The notes under the pieces were generated by a model. The model made no database searches. It was not told where the DNA came from and was given only the letters and a program-made list of their open reading frames with translations. A program made the position numbers and the translations under genes. DNA of 64,000 bases from Leclercia pneumoniae (GTDB lineage: Bacteria > Pseudomonadota > Gammaproteobacteria > Enterobacterales > Enterobacteriaceae), in assembly GCF_017348915.1 (NCBI RefSeq), contig NZ_CP071383.1, forward strand, positions 496,001 through 560,000, in the 5' to 3' direction. This document shows, piece by piece, positions 34,284 through 44,084 of this stretch. Position 1 is the stretch's first letter. Every line of letters starts with the position of its first letter.

Positions 34284-35264
34284 ATGTCGAAAACAACGCT
34301 CAAGAGCCCAGGCCCGGTAGGGGGAAAAACATTTTCCGTTGCCGACTTTAACGTTTTTGGCGAGCGCTATGGCATTGACTACCACTTCCCCCTTCTGACC
34401 GACGTCAGCGCCAGCGCCAGCCCTGTCCTGCATGGAAACGTGGAAGAGATGGTCTTGCCGTCCGGTATCTCTCTTACCCACTCTGATGTGCGCGTACTGC
34501 AACCTTATGAAACCACCTCCCGCCACAGCAGCCCGCTGTATGTCCTGGTGGTGCTGGAAGGGTACGTGACCCTGCGTCTCAACGATGAGATTTTTAGCCT
34601 GAGCCCCGGCATCGCCTTTAGCGCCACGCTCAGTGAACAGCAGGTGATGACGGCCCGCCACGACGCTGATATTACGCTCAAAACGCTCTCTTTTGGTGTC
34701 TATCCCCATGAAGCCCTGCGCGAGAGCTTGCTGGCTTCGCTGCTGGAACAGTGGGCGCGCCTGAGCGTGCCGGCTTTCGTCTGGCAGGTGCCCGAGTTCG
34801 TCCTGACCGGTATCCAGCATGCTCAGCAGCGTGAACGCAGTTCCCTGTCTCGTCATCTGCTGCTGGAGGGGGTGATGTATCAACTGCTGGGCCATGGCCT
34901 GCACCTGCGGGAACAGCAGGGAAGGGTGGGCCAGGCCCCAACGCACGGGGAGCAGGCCCGACTGGAGCAAGTCCGCCGACGCATTGAACAGGCGCCCGAA
35001 CAGGAATATACCCTCGCAGCCCTGGCTAACCAGGCGGCAATGAGCCCCAGCAGCCTGCGTAGCAAATTCCGCCAGACCTATGGCTGCACGGTCTTCGACT
35101 ACCTGCGCGACTGCCGCCTGGCGCTGGCGCGTCGCTGTCTGCTGGAAGGGCATAGCGTGCAGCAGGCGGCGTGGATGTCCGGCTATCAGCACGCCACCAA
35201 TTTCGCCACCGCTTTCCGCCGTCGTTACGGCATCTGCCCCGGCAGTGTGCGCAGCGGCTGTTAA
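34284..35264 (+). CDS. AraC-family regulator of siderophore uptake (PchR-like)
   Basis: 326 aa. The N-terminal region (about 35-190) is a cupin-like ligand domain. The C-terminal AraC HTH pair (about 230-322) includes LAALANQAAMSPSSLRSKFRQTYG and VQQAAWMSGYQHATNFATAFRRRYG, the latter being the AraC signature. Placement 120-140 bp before a TonB-dependent receptor gene in the same direction is typical of PchR/YbtA-type activators, which sense an iron-siderophore complex and turn on the receptor; that function is inferred. The gene appears intact. Confidence 0.85.
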   Translation: MSKTTLKSPGPVGGKTFSVADFNVFGERYGIDYHFPLLTDVSASASPVLHGNVEEMVLPSGISLTHSDVRVLQPYETTSRHSSPLYVLVVLEGYVTLRLNDEIFSLSPGIAFSATLSEQQVMTARHDADITLKTLSFGVYPHEALRESLLASLLEQWARLSVPAFVWQVPEFVLTGIQHAQQRERSSLSRHLLLEGVMYQLLGHGLHLREQQGRVGQAPTHGEQARLEQVRRRIEQAPEQEYTLAALANQAAMSPSSLRSKFRQTYGCTVFDYLRDCRLALARRCLLEGHSVQQAAWMSGYQHATNFATAFRRRYGICPGSVRSGC

Positions 35265-35360
35265 TCCGCTTTTCTCCCAATCGCAAACGCTTTACGTGCG
35301 TTTTGTCATTGCGCATACATAACCTGGCAGCGCGCATAGCTGTTTGCGAGATGAAAAAGG

Positions 35361-35375
35361 TAATAATTCTTATTA
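35361..35375 (+). promoter_or_regulatory. Candidate Fur box before the TonB-dependent receptor gene
   Basis: TAATAATTCTTATTA is a perfect 6-3-6 palindrome 29 bp before the receptor start codon. It is similar to the core of the Fur 7-1-7 site, and its position would block the receptor promoter. Regulation by Fur is inferred from the pattern and the target. Confidence 0.5.
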
Positions 35376-35403
35376 ACAATTAGAAATGCCTTTGGAGATT
35401 TTC

Positions 35404-37494
35404 ATGTTCGCTAAATCGCGCTTAGCCCTGCTGGTGGGATGCGTTACCGGCAGCGTTGCTTTCCCTTTACTTGCTCAGGAGACGCCGAAAAACGATACCG
35501 TGGTGGTCACCTCGCAAATGCAGAGCGGCGCTACCAAACTGGAGACCCCGGATATCGAAACCCCGCAGGCGGTATCCATTGTCACCCGCGAACAGTTTGA
35601 AGAGCAGGGAGCCACCAGCGTACGTCAGGCGGTGAGCTACACGCCGGGGGTGTACAGCAACCAGATTGGCGCCTCCAACCGCTTCGACTACATCGTGCTG
35701 CGTGGTTTCTCCGACGGCAGTCTGGATAACGTCTATCTTGACGGGCTGAAGATGATGGGCGATACCAACTCCCACAGCTCGCTGGTGGTCGACCCCTGGT
35801 TCCTTGAAAATATCGAAGTGGTGCGCGGCCCGGCATCGGTGCTGTATGGTCGTTCATCGCCGGGCGGGATTGTCGCCCTCACTTCGCGCAAACCCTCCTT
35901 CGATACAGGTGGGGAGGTGAAACTCTTCGCCGGAAACAATAACCAGCGCGGGGCGATGTTCGACGTCACCGGTCCCCTGGACGACAACGACCGCGTGGCG
36001 GCGCGCCTGAGCGGAATGACCCGCTACGCCGACTCCCAGTTCGATCCGCTGAAAGAGGAGCGTTACGCGCTGATGCCGTCCGTGACCTGGCGGAGCACCG
36101 ATAACACCCGCCTGGATCTGATGGCCTATCTCCACCGCGACCCGGAAGGGGGCAGCCACTCCGGCCTGCCTTATGACGGAACCGTGGTGCCGCACGCCGG
36201 CCAGCGCATCTCAAACACCTTCTTCGAGGGTGAAGACGACTACGACAAGTACGACCGCCGCGAGAACATGGTGGGCTACAACGTTGAACATCTGTTTGAT
36301 AACGGCTGGACAGTGCGCCAGAAGCTGCGTTATCTGCACACCAAAGTGAAGCTGAATCAGGTCTATGCCTCAGGCTGGCTGAACGATACCGAGCTGAACC
36401 GCGGCTACTCCGGCTCCGATGAGAAGATGAACGCCATCACCCTGGATAGCCAGGTTGACGGCAGCTTCGATACCTGGGCGCTGAACCACCGCGTATTGAT
36501 TGGTCTCGACTATCAGGATCGCAGCAACAATACCACCGGCTACTATGGCAGCTTCCCGCCGATCGACGCCTTTAATCCGGTGTATGGCGCGGGCCCGATT
36601 GACATCTCCATGTATAGCCAGGAGAAGCATAAGCTGCGTCAGACTGGCTACTACCTGCAGGATCAGATTTCCCTCGATCGCTGGCGCCTGACCCTGGGGG
36701 GCCGTTACGACCAGGTGAGCGTGTCGAATATCGATAAGCTGAACAACACCCGCAGCAACCTGGATAAGAACAATTTCAGCAGCCGCGCGGCGTTGCTGTA
36801 TCTGTTTGATAACGGTGTTGCGCCGTACATTAGCTATTCCACCGCCTTTACCCCGACCAGCTTTGCTGACGAGAACGGCAACGTGCTGGATCCGATGAAG
36901 GGCAAGCAGTGGGAAGCGGGTGTGAAGGTGGAGCCGGAGGGGATGAACAGCCAGTTCAGCGCCTCGGTATTCCGCATCAATCAGAAAAATATCGCCACCA
37001 AAGAGGAGCCAACCGATCCGTACCGCTCCATCGGCGAGATTGAATCTGAAGGGGTGGAACTGGAAGCGGTAGGACAGATCACCGACAACCTGCGCCTGCA
37101 GGCGGCTTATACCTATACCGATATTCGCTACAAGAAGAGCAGCCCGGAAGAGGAGGGCAAACGCGCGGTCTACGCCCCACGCAATATGGCCAGCACCTGG
37201 CTGAGCTATGACGTGAAAAGCGGCCCGCTGGATGGCCTGACCCTCGGCTCTGGCGTGCGCTATGTGAATGGCGTCACCAGCGACCGTCTGAACACCCATA
37301 CCTTACCCTCGTATACGCTGGTGGATATGGCGGTGGGCTACGACTTCTCGAAGCTGGGGTTAAAAGGCTTTAGCGCGCAGCTAAACGTCAATAACCTGAC
37401 GGATGAAGACTACGTGGCGTCCTGTAACTCACTCTCATATTGCTACTTTGGCGCCGAGCGAAGCATTGTGGGTAGCGTCTCCTGGAAGTTTTAA
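35404..37494 (+). CDS. TonB-dependent siderophore receptor, FhuA/FoxA-like
   Basis: 696 aa from ATG 35404 (TTGGAG 8 bp upstream). The signal peptide (about 1-24, ending PLLAQE) is followed by a TonB box (DTVVVTS), a plug domain (about 40-165, with GVYSNQIG ... EVVRGPASVLYGRSSPGG) and a 22-strand barrel ending in the outer-membrane signature VGSVSWKF. The layout and C-terminal CNSLSYCYFGAERSIVGS loop resemble hydroxamate receptors such as FoxA and FhuA; the substrate is probably a ferric hydroxamate. An AraC regulator lies directly upstream and a Fur-like palindrome precedes it. Confidence 0.9.
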   Translation: MFAKSRLALLVGCVTGSVAFPLLAQETPKNDTVVVTSQMQSGATKLETPDIETPQAVSIVTREQFEEQGATSVRQAVSYTPGVYSNQIGASNRFDYIVLRGFSDGSLDNVYLDGLKMMGDTNSHSSLVVDPWFLENIEVVRGPASVLYGRSSPGGIVALTSRKPSFDTGGEVKLFAGNNNQRGAMFDVTGPLDDNDRVAARLSGMTRYADSQFDPLKEERYALMPSVTWRSTDNTRLDLMAYLHRDPEGGSHSGLPYDGTVVPHAGQRISNTFFEGEDDYDKYDRRENMVGYNVEHLFDNGWTVRQKLRYLHTKVKLNQVYASGWLNDTELNRGYSGSDEKMNAITLDSQVDGSFDTWALNHRVLIGLDYQDRSNNTTGYYGSFPPIDAFNPVYGAGPIDISMYSQEKHKLRQTGYYLQDQISLDRWRLTLGGRYDQVSVSNIDKLNNTRSNLDKNNFSSRAALLYLFDNGVAPYISYSTAFTPTSFADENGNVLDPMKGKQWEAGVKVEPEGMNSQFSASVFRINQKNIATKEEPTDPYRSIGEIESEGVELEAVGQITDNLRLQAAYTYTDIRYKKSSPEEEGKRAVYAPRNMASTWLSYDVKSGPLDGLTLGSGVRYVNGVTSDRLNTHTLPSYTLVDMAVGYDFSKLGLKGFSAQLNVNNLTDEDYVASCNSLSYCYFGAERSIVGSVSWKF

Positions 37495-37531
37495 CCGCCT
37501 GACGCACCGATCTGAGCCCCAGGGATGGGGC

Positions 37532-38947
37532 TTACTCCTCCATCGCCATATTCACCGCCTCACCCATCTGCTCGACCGCCATACGATGTTTCTCGTTCGG
37601 CGGCAGGGCGCAATTGATGCGCAGGCAGTTACGGTACTTACCCGACGCCGAAAAGAGCGACCCTGCCGCAATCTGAATATTAAACCGGCTAAGCTCGCGG
37701 GCGACGCAGACCATATCCACGTGTTCTGGCAGCTCTACCCACAGCATATAGCTCCCCTTCGGCCGGGTGACGCAGATCCCGCACGGGAAAAATTGCCGCA
37801 CCCAGCAGGTGTAGGTCTCGATGTTTTGTTGATAAATCTGGCGCATCCGGCGCACGTGGCGATGGTAGTACCCCTCGCGGATAAAGGCGGCCAGCGCCAG
37901 CTGGCTTGAGGGGACATTGGTGCCGCTCGCGGCATATTTCATGTGCATCACCCGATCGTAATAGCGACCGGGGGCAATCCAGCCCACGCGCAAGCCAGGC
38001 GCCACGGTTTTGGTAAAGGAGTTGCACAGCAGCACCCGGCCATCGATGTCAAGAGAGTGAATCGAGCTGGGGCGCGGGTACTCGTATGCCAGCTCGCCGC
38101 AGATATCATCTTCAAAAATAACAATATCGTGGCGCTGGGCCAGCGCAAGCAGCTGGCGTTTACGGGCCTCCGGCATGATAAAACCGAGCGGATTGTTGCA
38201 GTTGGGCACCACAATCACCCCTTTGATCGGCCACTGCTCCAGGGCCAGCTCCAGCGCTTCAACGCTGATCCCGGTCCCGGGATCGGTGGGGATCTCGATG
38301 GCTTTGATACCGAGTCCCCGCAGCATCTGCATCGTGCCGTAGAACGAGGGAGATTCAAGGGCCACGATATCGCCAGGCTTGCAGATCGTCAGCAGCGCCA
38401 GGGAGAGCGCGCTATGGCATCCGCTGGTGATGATCAGATCGTCGGCGGTCACGACCGATCCGGCATCCAGCATCAGCCGTGCGATCTGCTCGCGCAGTTC
38501 CCGGCGCCCCGGTAGCTCGTCGTAGCTGAGGATCTCGTTGACGTTGTGCTGAACGACCCGGCTAAGCTCTTTCCACAGAGGTTTGAGGGTTGGCTGGCTC
38601 AGATCCGGCTGCCCGCCGCCAAACGCCGTGATACCTGTTTTGGTGCGCCCCTCCATCAGGGTCAGTATCTCATCCCAGTGGGTCACCTCTACCGGGCGCT
38701 GCACCGGACGAGACATGGCCGGAACCGGGGGCTGCGCTTTACGGTGGGCAACAAAATAGCCTGAGCGCGGCTGGGGGGTAATCAACTGCAGATTTTCGAG
38801 GATCTGGTAGGCCTGCTGCACGGTGCTGATACTGACGCCATGCTCCTGGCTCAGGGCACGCACCGAGGGCAGGCGCTCGCCGCTGCGATACAGCCCTTGT
38901 TCAATGCGTTCTGCCAGCAGGTTGGCCAGGTGTTGATAGCGCGTCAT
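37532..38947 (-). CDS. yjiR: MocR-type GntR/aminotransferase regulator YjiR
   Basis: 471 aa from ATG 38947 (AAAGGA upstream). The N-terminal GntR winged helix (YQHLANLLAERIEQGLYRSGERLPSVRAL) matches E. coli YjiR closely. The C-terminal fold-type I aminotransferase domain (about 110-465) carries the PLP-binding Lys in CNSFTKTVAPGLRVGW. MocR proteins use PLP to sense amino-group ligands and usually regulate nearby genes. As in E. coli it is divergent from yjiS. It ends 38 bp after the convergent receptor gene. Confidence 0.92.
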   Translation of the reverse strand: MTRYQHLANLLAERIEQGLYRSGERLPSVRALSQEHGVSISTVQQAYQILENLQLITPQPRSGYFVAHRKAQPPVPAMSRPVQRPVEVTHWDEILTLMEGRTKTGITAFGGGQPDLSQPTLKPLWKELSRVVQHNVNEILSYDELPGRRELREQIARLMLDAGSVVTADDLIITSGCHSALSLALLTICKPGDIVALESPSFYGTMQMLRGLGIKAIEIPTDPGTGISVEALELALEQWPIKGVIVVPNCNNPLGFIMPEARKRQLLALAQRHDIVIFEDDICGELAYEYPRPSSIHSLDIDGRVLLCNSFTKTVAPGLRVGWIAPGRYYDRVMHMKYAASGTNVPSSQLALAAFIREGYYHRHVRRMRQIYQQNIETYTCWVRQFFPCGICVTRPKGSYMLWVELPEHVDMVCVARELSRFNIQIAAGSLFSASGKYRNCLRINCALPPNEKHRMAVEQMGEAVNMAMEE

Positions 38948-39124
38948 AGCTGTATCCTTTGTTATCACCATACAGAATTCAATAGCAGTACAGATCGGGG
39001 CAAAAATTGCCATTCAGATCCTGTTTTAACGGATCTGTATGTTAAACAAAAGTTATTTTTGAATCTGTATTGCCGGGTGTGAAATCCGTGATGATAACGG
39101 CTCTGACAACCTGAGGAGCGCAAT

Positions 39125-39316
39125 ATGGAATTCTATGAAAACCGGGCAAAAAGACCGTTCTACCTGTTCATCTGGATGGGAAAGTTGCTTGTCCGCTGGT
39201 ATCGCATTAACCAGACGCGGCGCATTCTGAACCGGCTGAGTGATGAACATCTGCGGGATATTGGTCTGTCGCGGGCGGATTTGGGACGTTATGGGCAGGA
39301 TGGCCGGATGAAGTGA
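39125..39316 (+). CDS. yjiS: DUF1127 protein YjiS
   Basis: 63 aa. The family signature RRILNRLSDEHLRDIGLSRADL is at the C-terminus, as in E. coli YjiS. DUF1127 proteins are short, Arg-rich and implicated in RNA and phosphate metabolism in other bacteria; the role of YjiS itself is unknown. It is divergent from yjiR with 177 bp between the starts, suggesting regulation by YjiR. CCTGAGGAGCGCAAT gives a strong ribosome site. A REP-like hairpin spans its stop codon. Confidence 0.9.
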   Translation: MEFYENRAKRPFYLFIWMGKLLVRWYRINQTRRILNRLSDEHLRDIGLSRADLGRYGQDGRMK

Positions 39317-39329
39317 CATCTCATCCGGC
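39303..39329. repeat. REP-like hairpin across the yjiS stop codon
   Basis: GCCGGATGA (39303-39311) and TCATCCGGC (39321-39329) are perfect inverted repeats with a 9-base loop. The core resembles enterobacterial REP sequences (GCCGGATG). It overlaps the last codons and stop of yjiS. Confidence 0.6.
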
Positions 39330-39340
39330 GGGTCACAGCA

Positions 39341-39595
39341 TTACTCGGCGGTAGGTTTACCGGTATTTTCAGCAATGCGGCGCAGGTATTCGTTATTTTT
39401 GAACGCGACCATAATCAGTTCAAACGTGACGCGGCAGCCGATCAGGCTAAACAGCATGCCGAAAAAGCCGGCAATCAGGCTGCCGGTGAACATGGAGTAG
39501 AGCCCGCCGATCAGGATGAACAGCATGACGATCCAGTAGAAGAAGACCAGTACGCGCGGTGTGAGCAGGTAGTCAAATCCCAGAAGTTGTTTCAT
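39341..39595 (-). CDS. DUF4282 small membrane protein
   Basis: 84 aa. Two or three hydrophobic segments (about 14-37 and 42-62) contain the FDYLLTPRVLVFFYWI motif common to DUF4282. The conserved CRVTFELIMVAFKNNEYLRRI follows, then a polar tail. It is an inner-membrane protein of unknown function. ATG 39595 is preceded by AAGGATTAAAA as ribosome site. It is convergent with yjiS and lies downstream of the MocR gene on the same strand, with about 100 bp between. Confidence 0.85.
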   Translation of the reverse strand: MKQLLGFDYLLTPRVLVFFYWIVMLFILIGGLYSMFTGSLIAGFFGMLFSLIGCRVTFELIMVAFKNNEYLRRIAENTGKPTAE

Positions 39596-39698
39596 TTTTA
39601 ATCCTTGATAATGTTTATTTTGCGCGCTGATTATAAAGTCCTTCGCCGTGATGTACAGGCCTGATATCCCCTTAAAATAGTGCGAAATCAGGGGGTTG

Positions 39699-41090
39699 CT
39701 ATTTTAAAAGTTCGAGTGTTTGCGCCCTGGGCCGCGAAATTAACGCCACCGCCTCGTCCCAGGAGCGCACGTTGTTATAGCCCATGACCAGTCCGTAGCG
39801 CTTGCCCGAACCGCGATACCACTCCGACAACGCATTCACCTGCAGCTGCTGCTCTTGCCAGCAGCGGGCGATCTCGCGGTCGTTATTGCCTGCGGTGAGG
39901 AACGCCACGATGTGCATCCCGCCGTCGTTTTGCTCGGTGAAAAAGCGATCGCCATACACCTCCTGCAACGCCGCGATCATCCAGTCGCGCCGCTGTTGAT
40001 ACAGGGCGCGCATCTTTTTCAGATGGCGAAAGAAATGGCCATCATTAATAAATGCGGTGAGGATCTTCTGCGTCAGCACCGGCTGACCGCTGGCGACAAT
40101 ATCCGCGCAGTCGGTAAAGGCGGGTACCGTACTGGTGGGCATCACCACGTAACCGAGACGCAGCGAAGGCATCACCGTTTTGCTGAACGAGCCCATAAAG
40201 ATCACCCGATCGTGTCGATCAAGGCTCTTCAGTGAGGGCAGCACCTTGCGGGTATAGTGAAACTCGCCGTCGTAGTCATCTTCGATGATCCAGGCATCAT
40301 TTCGGGTCGCCCAGTCGAGTAACTGCTGCTTGCGCGGCAGCGACAGCGTGACCGCCAGCGGGCTCTGATGCGAGGGGGTGACGATAGCAAAGCGGGCATC
40401 CGCATGATGGCGCAGCAGATAATCGGTATCCATGCCCGCGCGATCCACCGGTACGGTATGCAGGTTTGGCACAATACGCTTTAGTAGCTGTTGGCCCATA
40501 AAATAGCCCGGATCTTCAAACAGCACCTTATCGCTACGGCTGGCAAGCGTGTCGAGGATCAGACGCAGGCTGCCGCTGTAGCCGCTGGTGATCAGCACCT
40601 GTTCGGCACTGAAGGAGAGTCCCCGGGAGATATTCAGATAGCTGGCAATCGCCTGGCGCAGTGGATACCAGCCCATCACCGGCGGATTCAGCATCTCTTC
40701 CTGGCGCATGGCGCGGGTCGCTTGTCCTGCCAGTAGCAACCACTTTTTATAGGGAAAGCTGTCCAGCGACGGGATACCCGGGCGTAAAAAACCGGCCCGT
40801 TCGCGCTGGGCAATAAGCGAGGCCGGCAGCGTGCCGGTTACGGCCTCTGACGACGGGGAGGGGCTGGCGGGCAGGATCAGATCCGGATTCACCCGCGTAC
40901 CGCGTGCCCCCTGGCTTACCAGATACCCTTCGCCGCTTAAAATGGCGTAGGCGGTTTCAACGGTTTTACGCGCCACCTTCAGCTCTGCCGCCAGTACGCG
41001 GATAGCCGGAACTTTATCGCCAGGTTTCAGGATACCGCGCGTAATATTGTCCCGGTAGCGGGTATAAATCTGCTGATATCCCGGCTTCAT
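39699..41090 (-). CDS. MocR/PdxR-type GntR-aminotransferase regulator
   Basis: 463 aa. The GntR winged helix (about 5-75, RGILKPGDKVPAIRVLAAELKVARKTVETAY) is fused to a fold-type I aminotransferase domain (about 105-455). The PLP-lysine is in MGSFSKTVMPSLRLGY. The WYPLRQAIASYLNISRG segment is typical of the PdxR/GabR subgroup. It is divergent from a carboxymuconolactone decarboxylase gene, 102 bp between the starts, which it most likely regulates. It is distinct from YjiR, so two MocR regulators lie within 4 kb. Confidence 0.88.
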   Translation of the reverse strand: MKPGYQQIYTRYRDNITRGILKPGDKVPAIRVLAAELKVARKTVETAYAILSGEGYLVSQGARGTRVNPDLILPASPSPSSEAVTGTLPASLIAQRERAGFLRPGIPSLDSFPYKKWLLLAGQATRAMRQEEMLNPPVMGWYPLRQAIASYLNISRGLSFSAEQVLITSGYSGSLRLILDTLASRSDKVLFEDPGYFMGQQLLKRIVPNLHTVPVDRAGMDTDYLLRHHADARFAIVTPSHQSPLAVTLSLPRKQQLLDWATRNDAWIIEDDYDGEFHYTRKVLPSLKSLDRHDRVIFMGSFSKTVMPSLRLGYVVMPTSTVPAFTDCADIVASGQPVLTQKILTAFINDGHFFRHLKKMRALYQQRRDWMIAALQEVYGDRFFTEQNDGGMHIVAFLTAGNNDREIARCWQEQQLQVNALSEWYRGSGKRYGLVMGYNNVRSWDEAVALISRPRAQTLELLK

Positions 41091-41192
41091 GTCCTACCTC
41101 TTTTAACGGTTTTTGTATCTTTTGACTATGTCATAAACGGCGTACATTTGCCTCATCGCAATGACTATGCCGCCCCAAAAAGAGGAAAGAAA

Positions 41193-41669
41193 ATGAGCAC
41201 TCGCGTTAATCATCACACAGCCACACCTGCCCTCAGTAAAGCCCTGTCCGATCTGAGCATGGCGGTGGCCAAAACCTCGCTCGACCCGGCCCTGAAGCAT
41301 CTGATTGATATTCGTGTTTCACAGCTGAACGGCTGTACGTTCTGTCTGGATATGCACTCGAAGGAGGCGAAAATCGCCGGTGAGCGTGAACTGCGCCTTT
41401 ATCACCTTGCCGCCTGGCGTGAGTCTCCGCTGTTCAACGCCCGCGAAAAAGCGGCGCTGGCCTTTACCGAAGCGCTGACCCAAATCAGCGCCCACGGGGT
41501 GAGCGACGCGCTGTACCGCAGCGTGGCGGAGCACTTCTCTGACGTGGAGATTTCCGAACTGAATTTCGCCATCGTGGCCATCAATGCCTGGAACCGCTTA
41601 GGCATCACCTCCCGCATGGTGCCCGGCGCGCTGGATGAGGCCTATGGTCTGAAAAAGGCTAACCTGTAA
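41193..41669 (+). CDS. Carboxymuconolactone decarboxylase/AhpD-family protein
   Basis: 158 aa from ATG 41193 (AAAGAGGAAAGAAA upstream). The AhpD-like core has the redox and proton-relay motif Cys48-X2-Cys51 and His55 (NGCTFCLDMHSKEA), then LAFTEALTQIS and FAIVAINAWNRLGI. Family members act as alkylhydroperoxidase-type peroxidases; the motif is intact, so disulphide chemistry is likely. It is divergent from the MocR/PdxR-type gene. Its end overlaps the convergent LysR gene by 11 bp. Confidence 0.88.
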   Translation: MSTRVNHHTATPALSKALSDLSMAVAKTSLDPALKHLIDIRVSQLNGCTFCLDMHSKEAKIAGERELRLYHLAAWRESPLFNAREKAALAFTEALTQISAHGVSDALYRSVAEHFSDVEISELNFAIVAINAWNRLGITSRMVPGALDEAYGLKKANL

Positions 41670-42558
41670 CCCCGTGTTCGCGGATCATCGACACCAGCGC
41701 CCGCAATCCCGGCGGGATATGGCGATGACCGGGATAGTAGAGACGCAGCCCAGCGAAAGGCTGCGTCCAGTCGTTTAGCGCGGTGATCAGCTCACCGCGG
41801 TTCAGCTCTTGCTGAATATAGAGTTCCGGTAAAAATCCCACCCCCAGCCCTGCTTTTACCGCCCGGATCGAGGCAAACAGATCCGAGGTGGCAAAGCGCG
41901 CCGGCACTGCGAGGGCGAGCTGTTCTCCGCGTCGCGCCAACTCCCAGCGATAGCTCCCGCCGTGGGCCATGCGCATACCAATCCCCTGATGCCGCAGCAG
42001 ATCGTCCGGCACCGTTGGGGTGCCGTGGCGGGCGAAATAGTCCGGCGTGGCGGTCACCACCTGGCGAATATCGGCGGTAAGGGGGATAGCGATCATGTCC
42101 TGGGGAACCGACTCCGCCAGGCGGATGCCGGCATCGTAACCCTCGGCCACGATGTCGATCATTCGCGCTTCACTTACCGTTTCGACCCGCATTTTCGGGT
42201 AGCGCTGCATATAGTCAATCAGCAGGGCATCAAGAAACAACGCGCCCACGTTGTTCGGCACGTTCAGGCGCAACGTACCGGCGGGTTCACCGGTATCGCT
42301 ATGGATCTCCTCGCTGGCCTGGCGAATTTCCTGTAACGCCGGGCCAATGCGCGCCACATAGCGCTGCCCGGCGTCGGTAAGCGCCACGCTGCGGGTCGTG
42401 CGGTTGAAGAGTCGGGTCTGCAGGCGGCTCTCCAGCCCGGCCACCGCATTGCTTACCGCCGTGGCGGACATCCCCAGCTCCTGCGCCGCCGCGCGAAAAC
42501 TGCCGCGACGGACAACCGCCATCACCACTTCCAGCTCTGTCAGTCCTGAACGATGCAT
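41659..42558 (-). CDS. LysR-family transcriptional regulator
   Basis: 299 aa. The N-terminal winged HTH (about 1-62) contains [35 protein letters not shown]-type sequence, with AATA replaced by family-consistent residues. The C-terminal LysR substrate-binding domain covers about 90-295. It is of the CrgA/DmlR-like subgroup. It is divergent from the aldehyde dehydrogenase gene at 42659, 100 bp between the starts, which is the most likely target. It converges on the AhpD-like gene. Confidence 0.9.
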   Translation of the reverse strand: MHRSGLTELEVVMAVVRRGSFRAAAQELGMSATAVSNAVAGLESRLQTRLFNRTTRSVALTDAGQRYVARIGPALQEIRQASEEIHSDTGEPAGTLRLNVPNNVGALFLDALLIDYMQRYPKMRVETVSEARMIDIVAEGYDAGIRLAESVPQDMIAIPLTADIRQVVTATPDYFARHGTPTVPDDLLRHQGIGMRMAHGGSYRWELARRGEQLALAVPARFATSDLFASIRAVKAGLGVGFLPELYIQQELNRGELITALNDWTQPFAGLRLYYPGHRHIPPGLRALVSMIREHGVTG

Positions 42559-42658
42559 ACATTATCATGAAAATCGAAATAACCTTTGCAGCATAGCGTG
42601 GATTATCGAAACGACGTAGTCGTGCCAGACTGGCTCTACACCGTCTGAGGAGGTTTTT

Positions 42659-44068
42659 ATGCGCAACATCGAACAGATCTACATTAACGGCGAGTTTGTG
42701 ACCCCGCACGGCAGCGAACGGTTTGATCTCTGGAACCCGGCCACCGCCCGGGTGTTCGGGCAGGTACGGCTTGCGGACAGTCAGGATGCCGAACGCGCCA
42801 TTGCGGCGGCAAAAGCGGCGTTTCCGGCGTGGGCAAACACCCCTAAAGCGACGCGAATTGCGGCTCTGCAGCGGATGTACGCCGCCGTGGCGGCCCGACA
42901 GGACGCGCTGCTGGAGGCGGTGATCGAGGAGTATGGTGCCCCTGCCGCCCGCTCGGCCTGGATGGCGCGCTACCCGGCGGAGGTCATCGCCCAGGCCATC
43001 GAGGCGCTGGAGGCGATTGATTTTACCACCCGCGCCGGGGCGGCCACCGTACAGCTGATGCCGCTTGGCGTGGCAGGACTGATCACCCCCTGGAACAGCG
43101 ACGCCGGATTTATCTGCGGCAAGCTGGCGGCGGCGCTGGCCGCCGGCTGTACGGCGGTGATCAAGCCGAGCGAGATGAGCGCCTGGCAAACGCAGATTGT
43201 CACCGAAGCCCTGCACGAGGCCGGCCTGCCGCCGGGGGTATTTAATATCGTCACCGGACGCGGCGACACGGTAGGTGACACTATAAGCCGCCACCCGGAC
43301 GTGGCAAAAATCTCCTTTACCGGATCGACGCAGACCGGCAAAGCGATCCTGCGTAATGCGGCCGACAGCTTTAAGCGGGTGACGCTGGAGCTGGGAGGCA
43401 AATCGCCAACGTTGATCCTGGAGGATGCGGATCTGGCGCAGGCGATCCCCCTGGCAGTACAGGCCGGGTTTATGAACAGCGGCCAGGCCTGCGTGGCGGG
43501 TACGCGTATCCTGGTGCCCGCGTCGCGTAAAGCGGAGATCGAAAGCGCGCTGGCGCAGGCGGTCGCAGCGGTAAAATCTGGCGATCCGCGCCATCCCGAT
43601 ACCGAAATCGGCCCCATGGTGAGTGAAAAGCAGTGGCTGCGGGTGCAGGGGTATATCCGCAAGGGCATTGACGAGGGGGCAAGGGTGCTGGTGGGCGGTG
43701 AAGGACGCCCGGAAGGAACAGAAAAGGGCTGGTTTGTGCGTCCGACGCTGTTTAGCGACGTTCATAACCAGATGACGATTGCCCAGGAGGAGATCTTCGG
43801 GCCGGTGCTCTGCATTATTCCTTATCGCGATGAGGCTGAAGCGATCGCCATAGCCAACGATACGCACTATGGCCTGAGTGCGATGGTGCTGGGCGGCGCG
43901 CGCGCCGGGTCGGTGGCGCAGCAGATAGAGGCGGGGCGGGTGCTGGTCAATACCCTTACCCATGAACCCAAAGCCCCCTTCGGCGGGTTTAAACACTCCG
44001 GCGTAGGGCGTGAAATGGGAACCTGGGGAATACGCGCCTATATGGAGCCGAAATCAATCCTGGGGTAA
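42659..44068 (+). CDS. Aldehyde dehydrogenase family protein
   Basis: 469 aa with a complete ALDH active site: Asn146 (TPWNSDAG), Glu244 (LELGGKSP) and Cys278 (GQACVAG). The nucleotide-binding turn SFTGSTQTGKAI and the C-terminal FGGFKHSGVGREMG are also present. It oxidises an unidentified aldehyde with NAD(P)+. CTGAGGAGGTTTTT before ATG 42659 is an excellent ribosome site. It is divergent from a LysR regulator, suggesting inducible expression. A stable hairpin follows at 44085. Confidence 0.92.
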   Translation: MRNIEQIYINGEFVTPHGSERFDLWNPATARVFGQVRLADSQDAERAIAAAKAAFPAWANTPKATRIAALQRMYAAVAARQDALLEAVIEEYGAPAARSAWMARYPAEVIAQAIEALEAIDFTTRAGAATVQLMPLGVAGLITPWNSDAGFICGKLAAALAAGCTAVIKPSEMSAWQTQIVTEALHEAGLPPGVFNIVTGRGDTVGDTISRHPDVAKISFTGSTQTGKAILRNAADSFKRVTLELGGKSPTLILEDADLAQAIPLAVQAGFMNSGQACVAGTRILVPASRKAEIESALAQAVAAVKSGDPRHPDTEIGPMVSEKQWLRVQGYIRKGIDEGARVLVGGEGRPEGTEKGWFVRPTLFSDVHNQMTIAQEEIFGPVLCIIPYRDEAEAIAIANDTHYGLSAMVLGGARAGSVAQQIEAGRVLVNTLTHEPKAPFGGFKHSGVGREMGTWGIRAYMEPKSILG

Positions 44069-44084
44069 GGGCTTCCCCCGCCAG

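Noticed and set aside
37403-37909. Plus-strand frame of 168 codons at the end of the receptor gene
   Set aside because: It overlaps the receptor end and lies antisense to yjiR, with no supporting signals.
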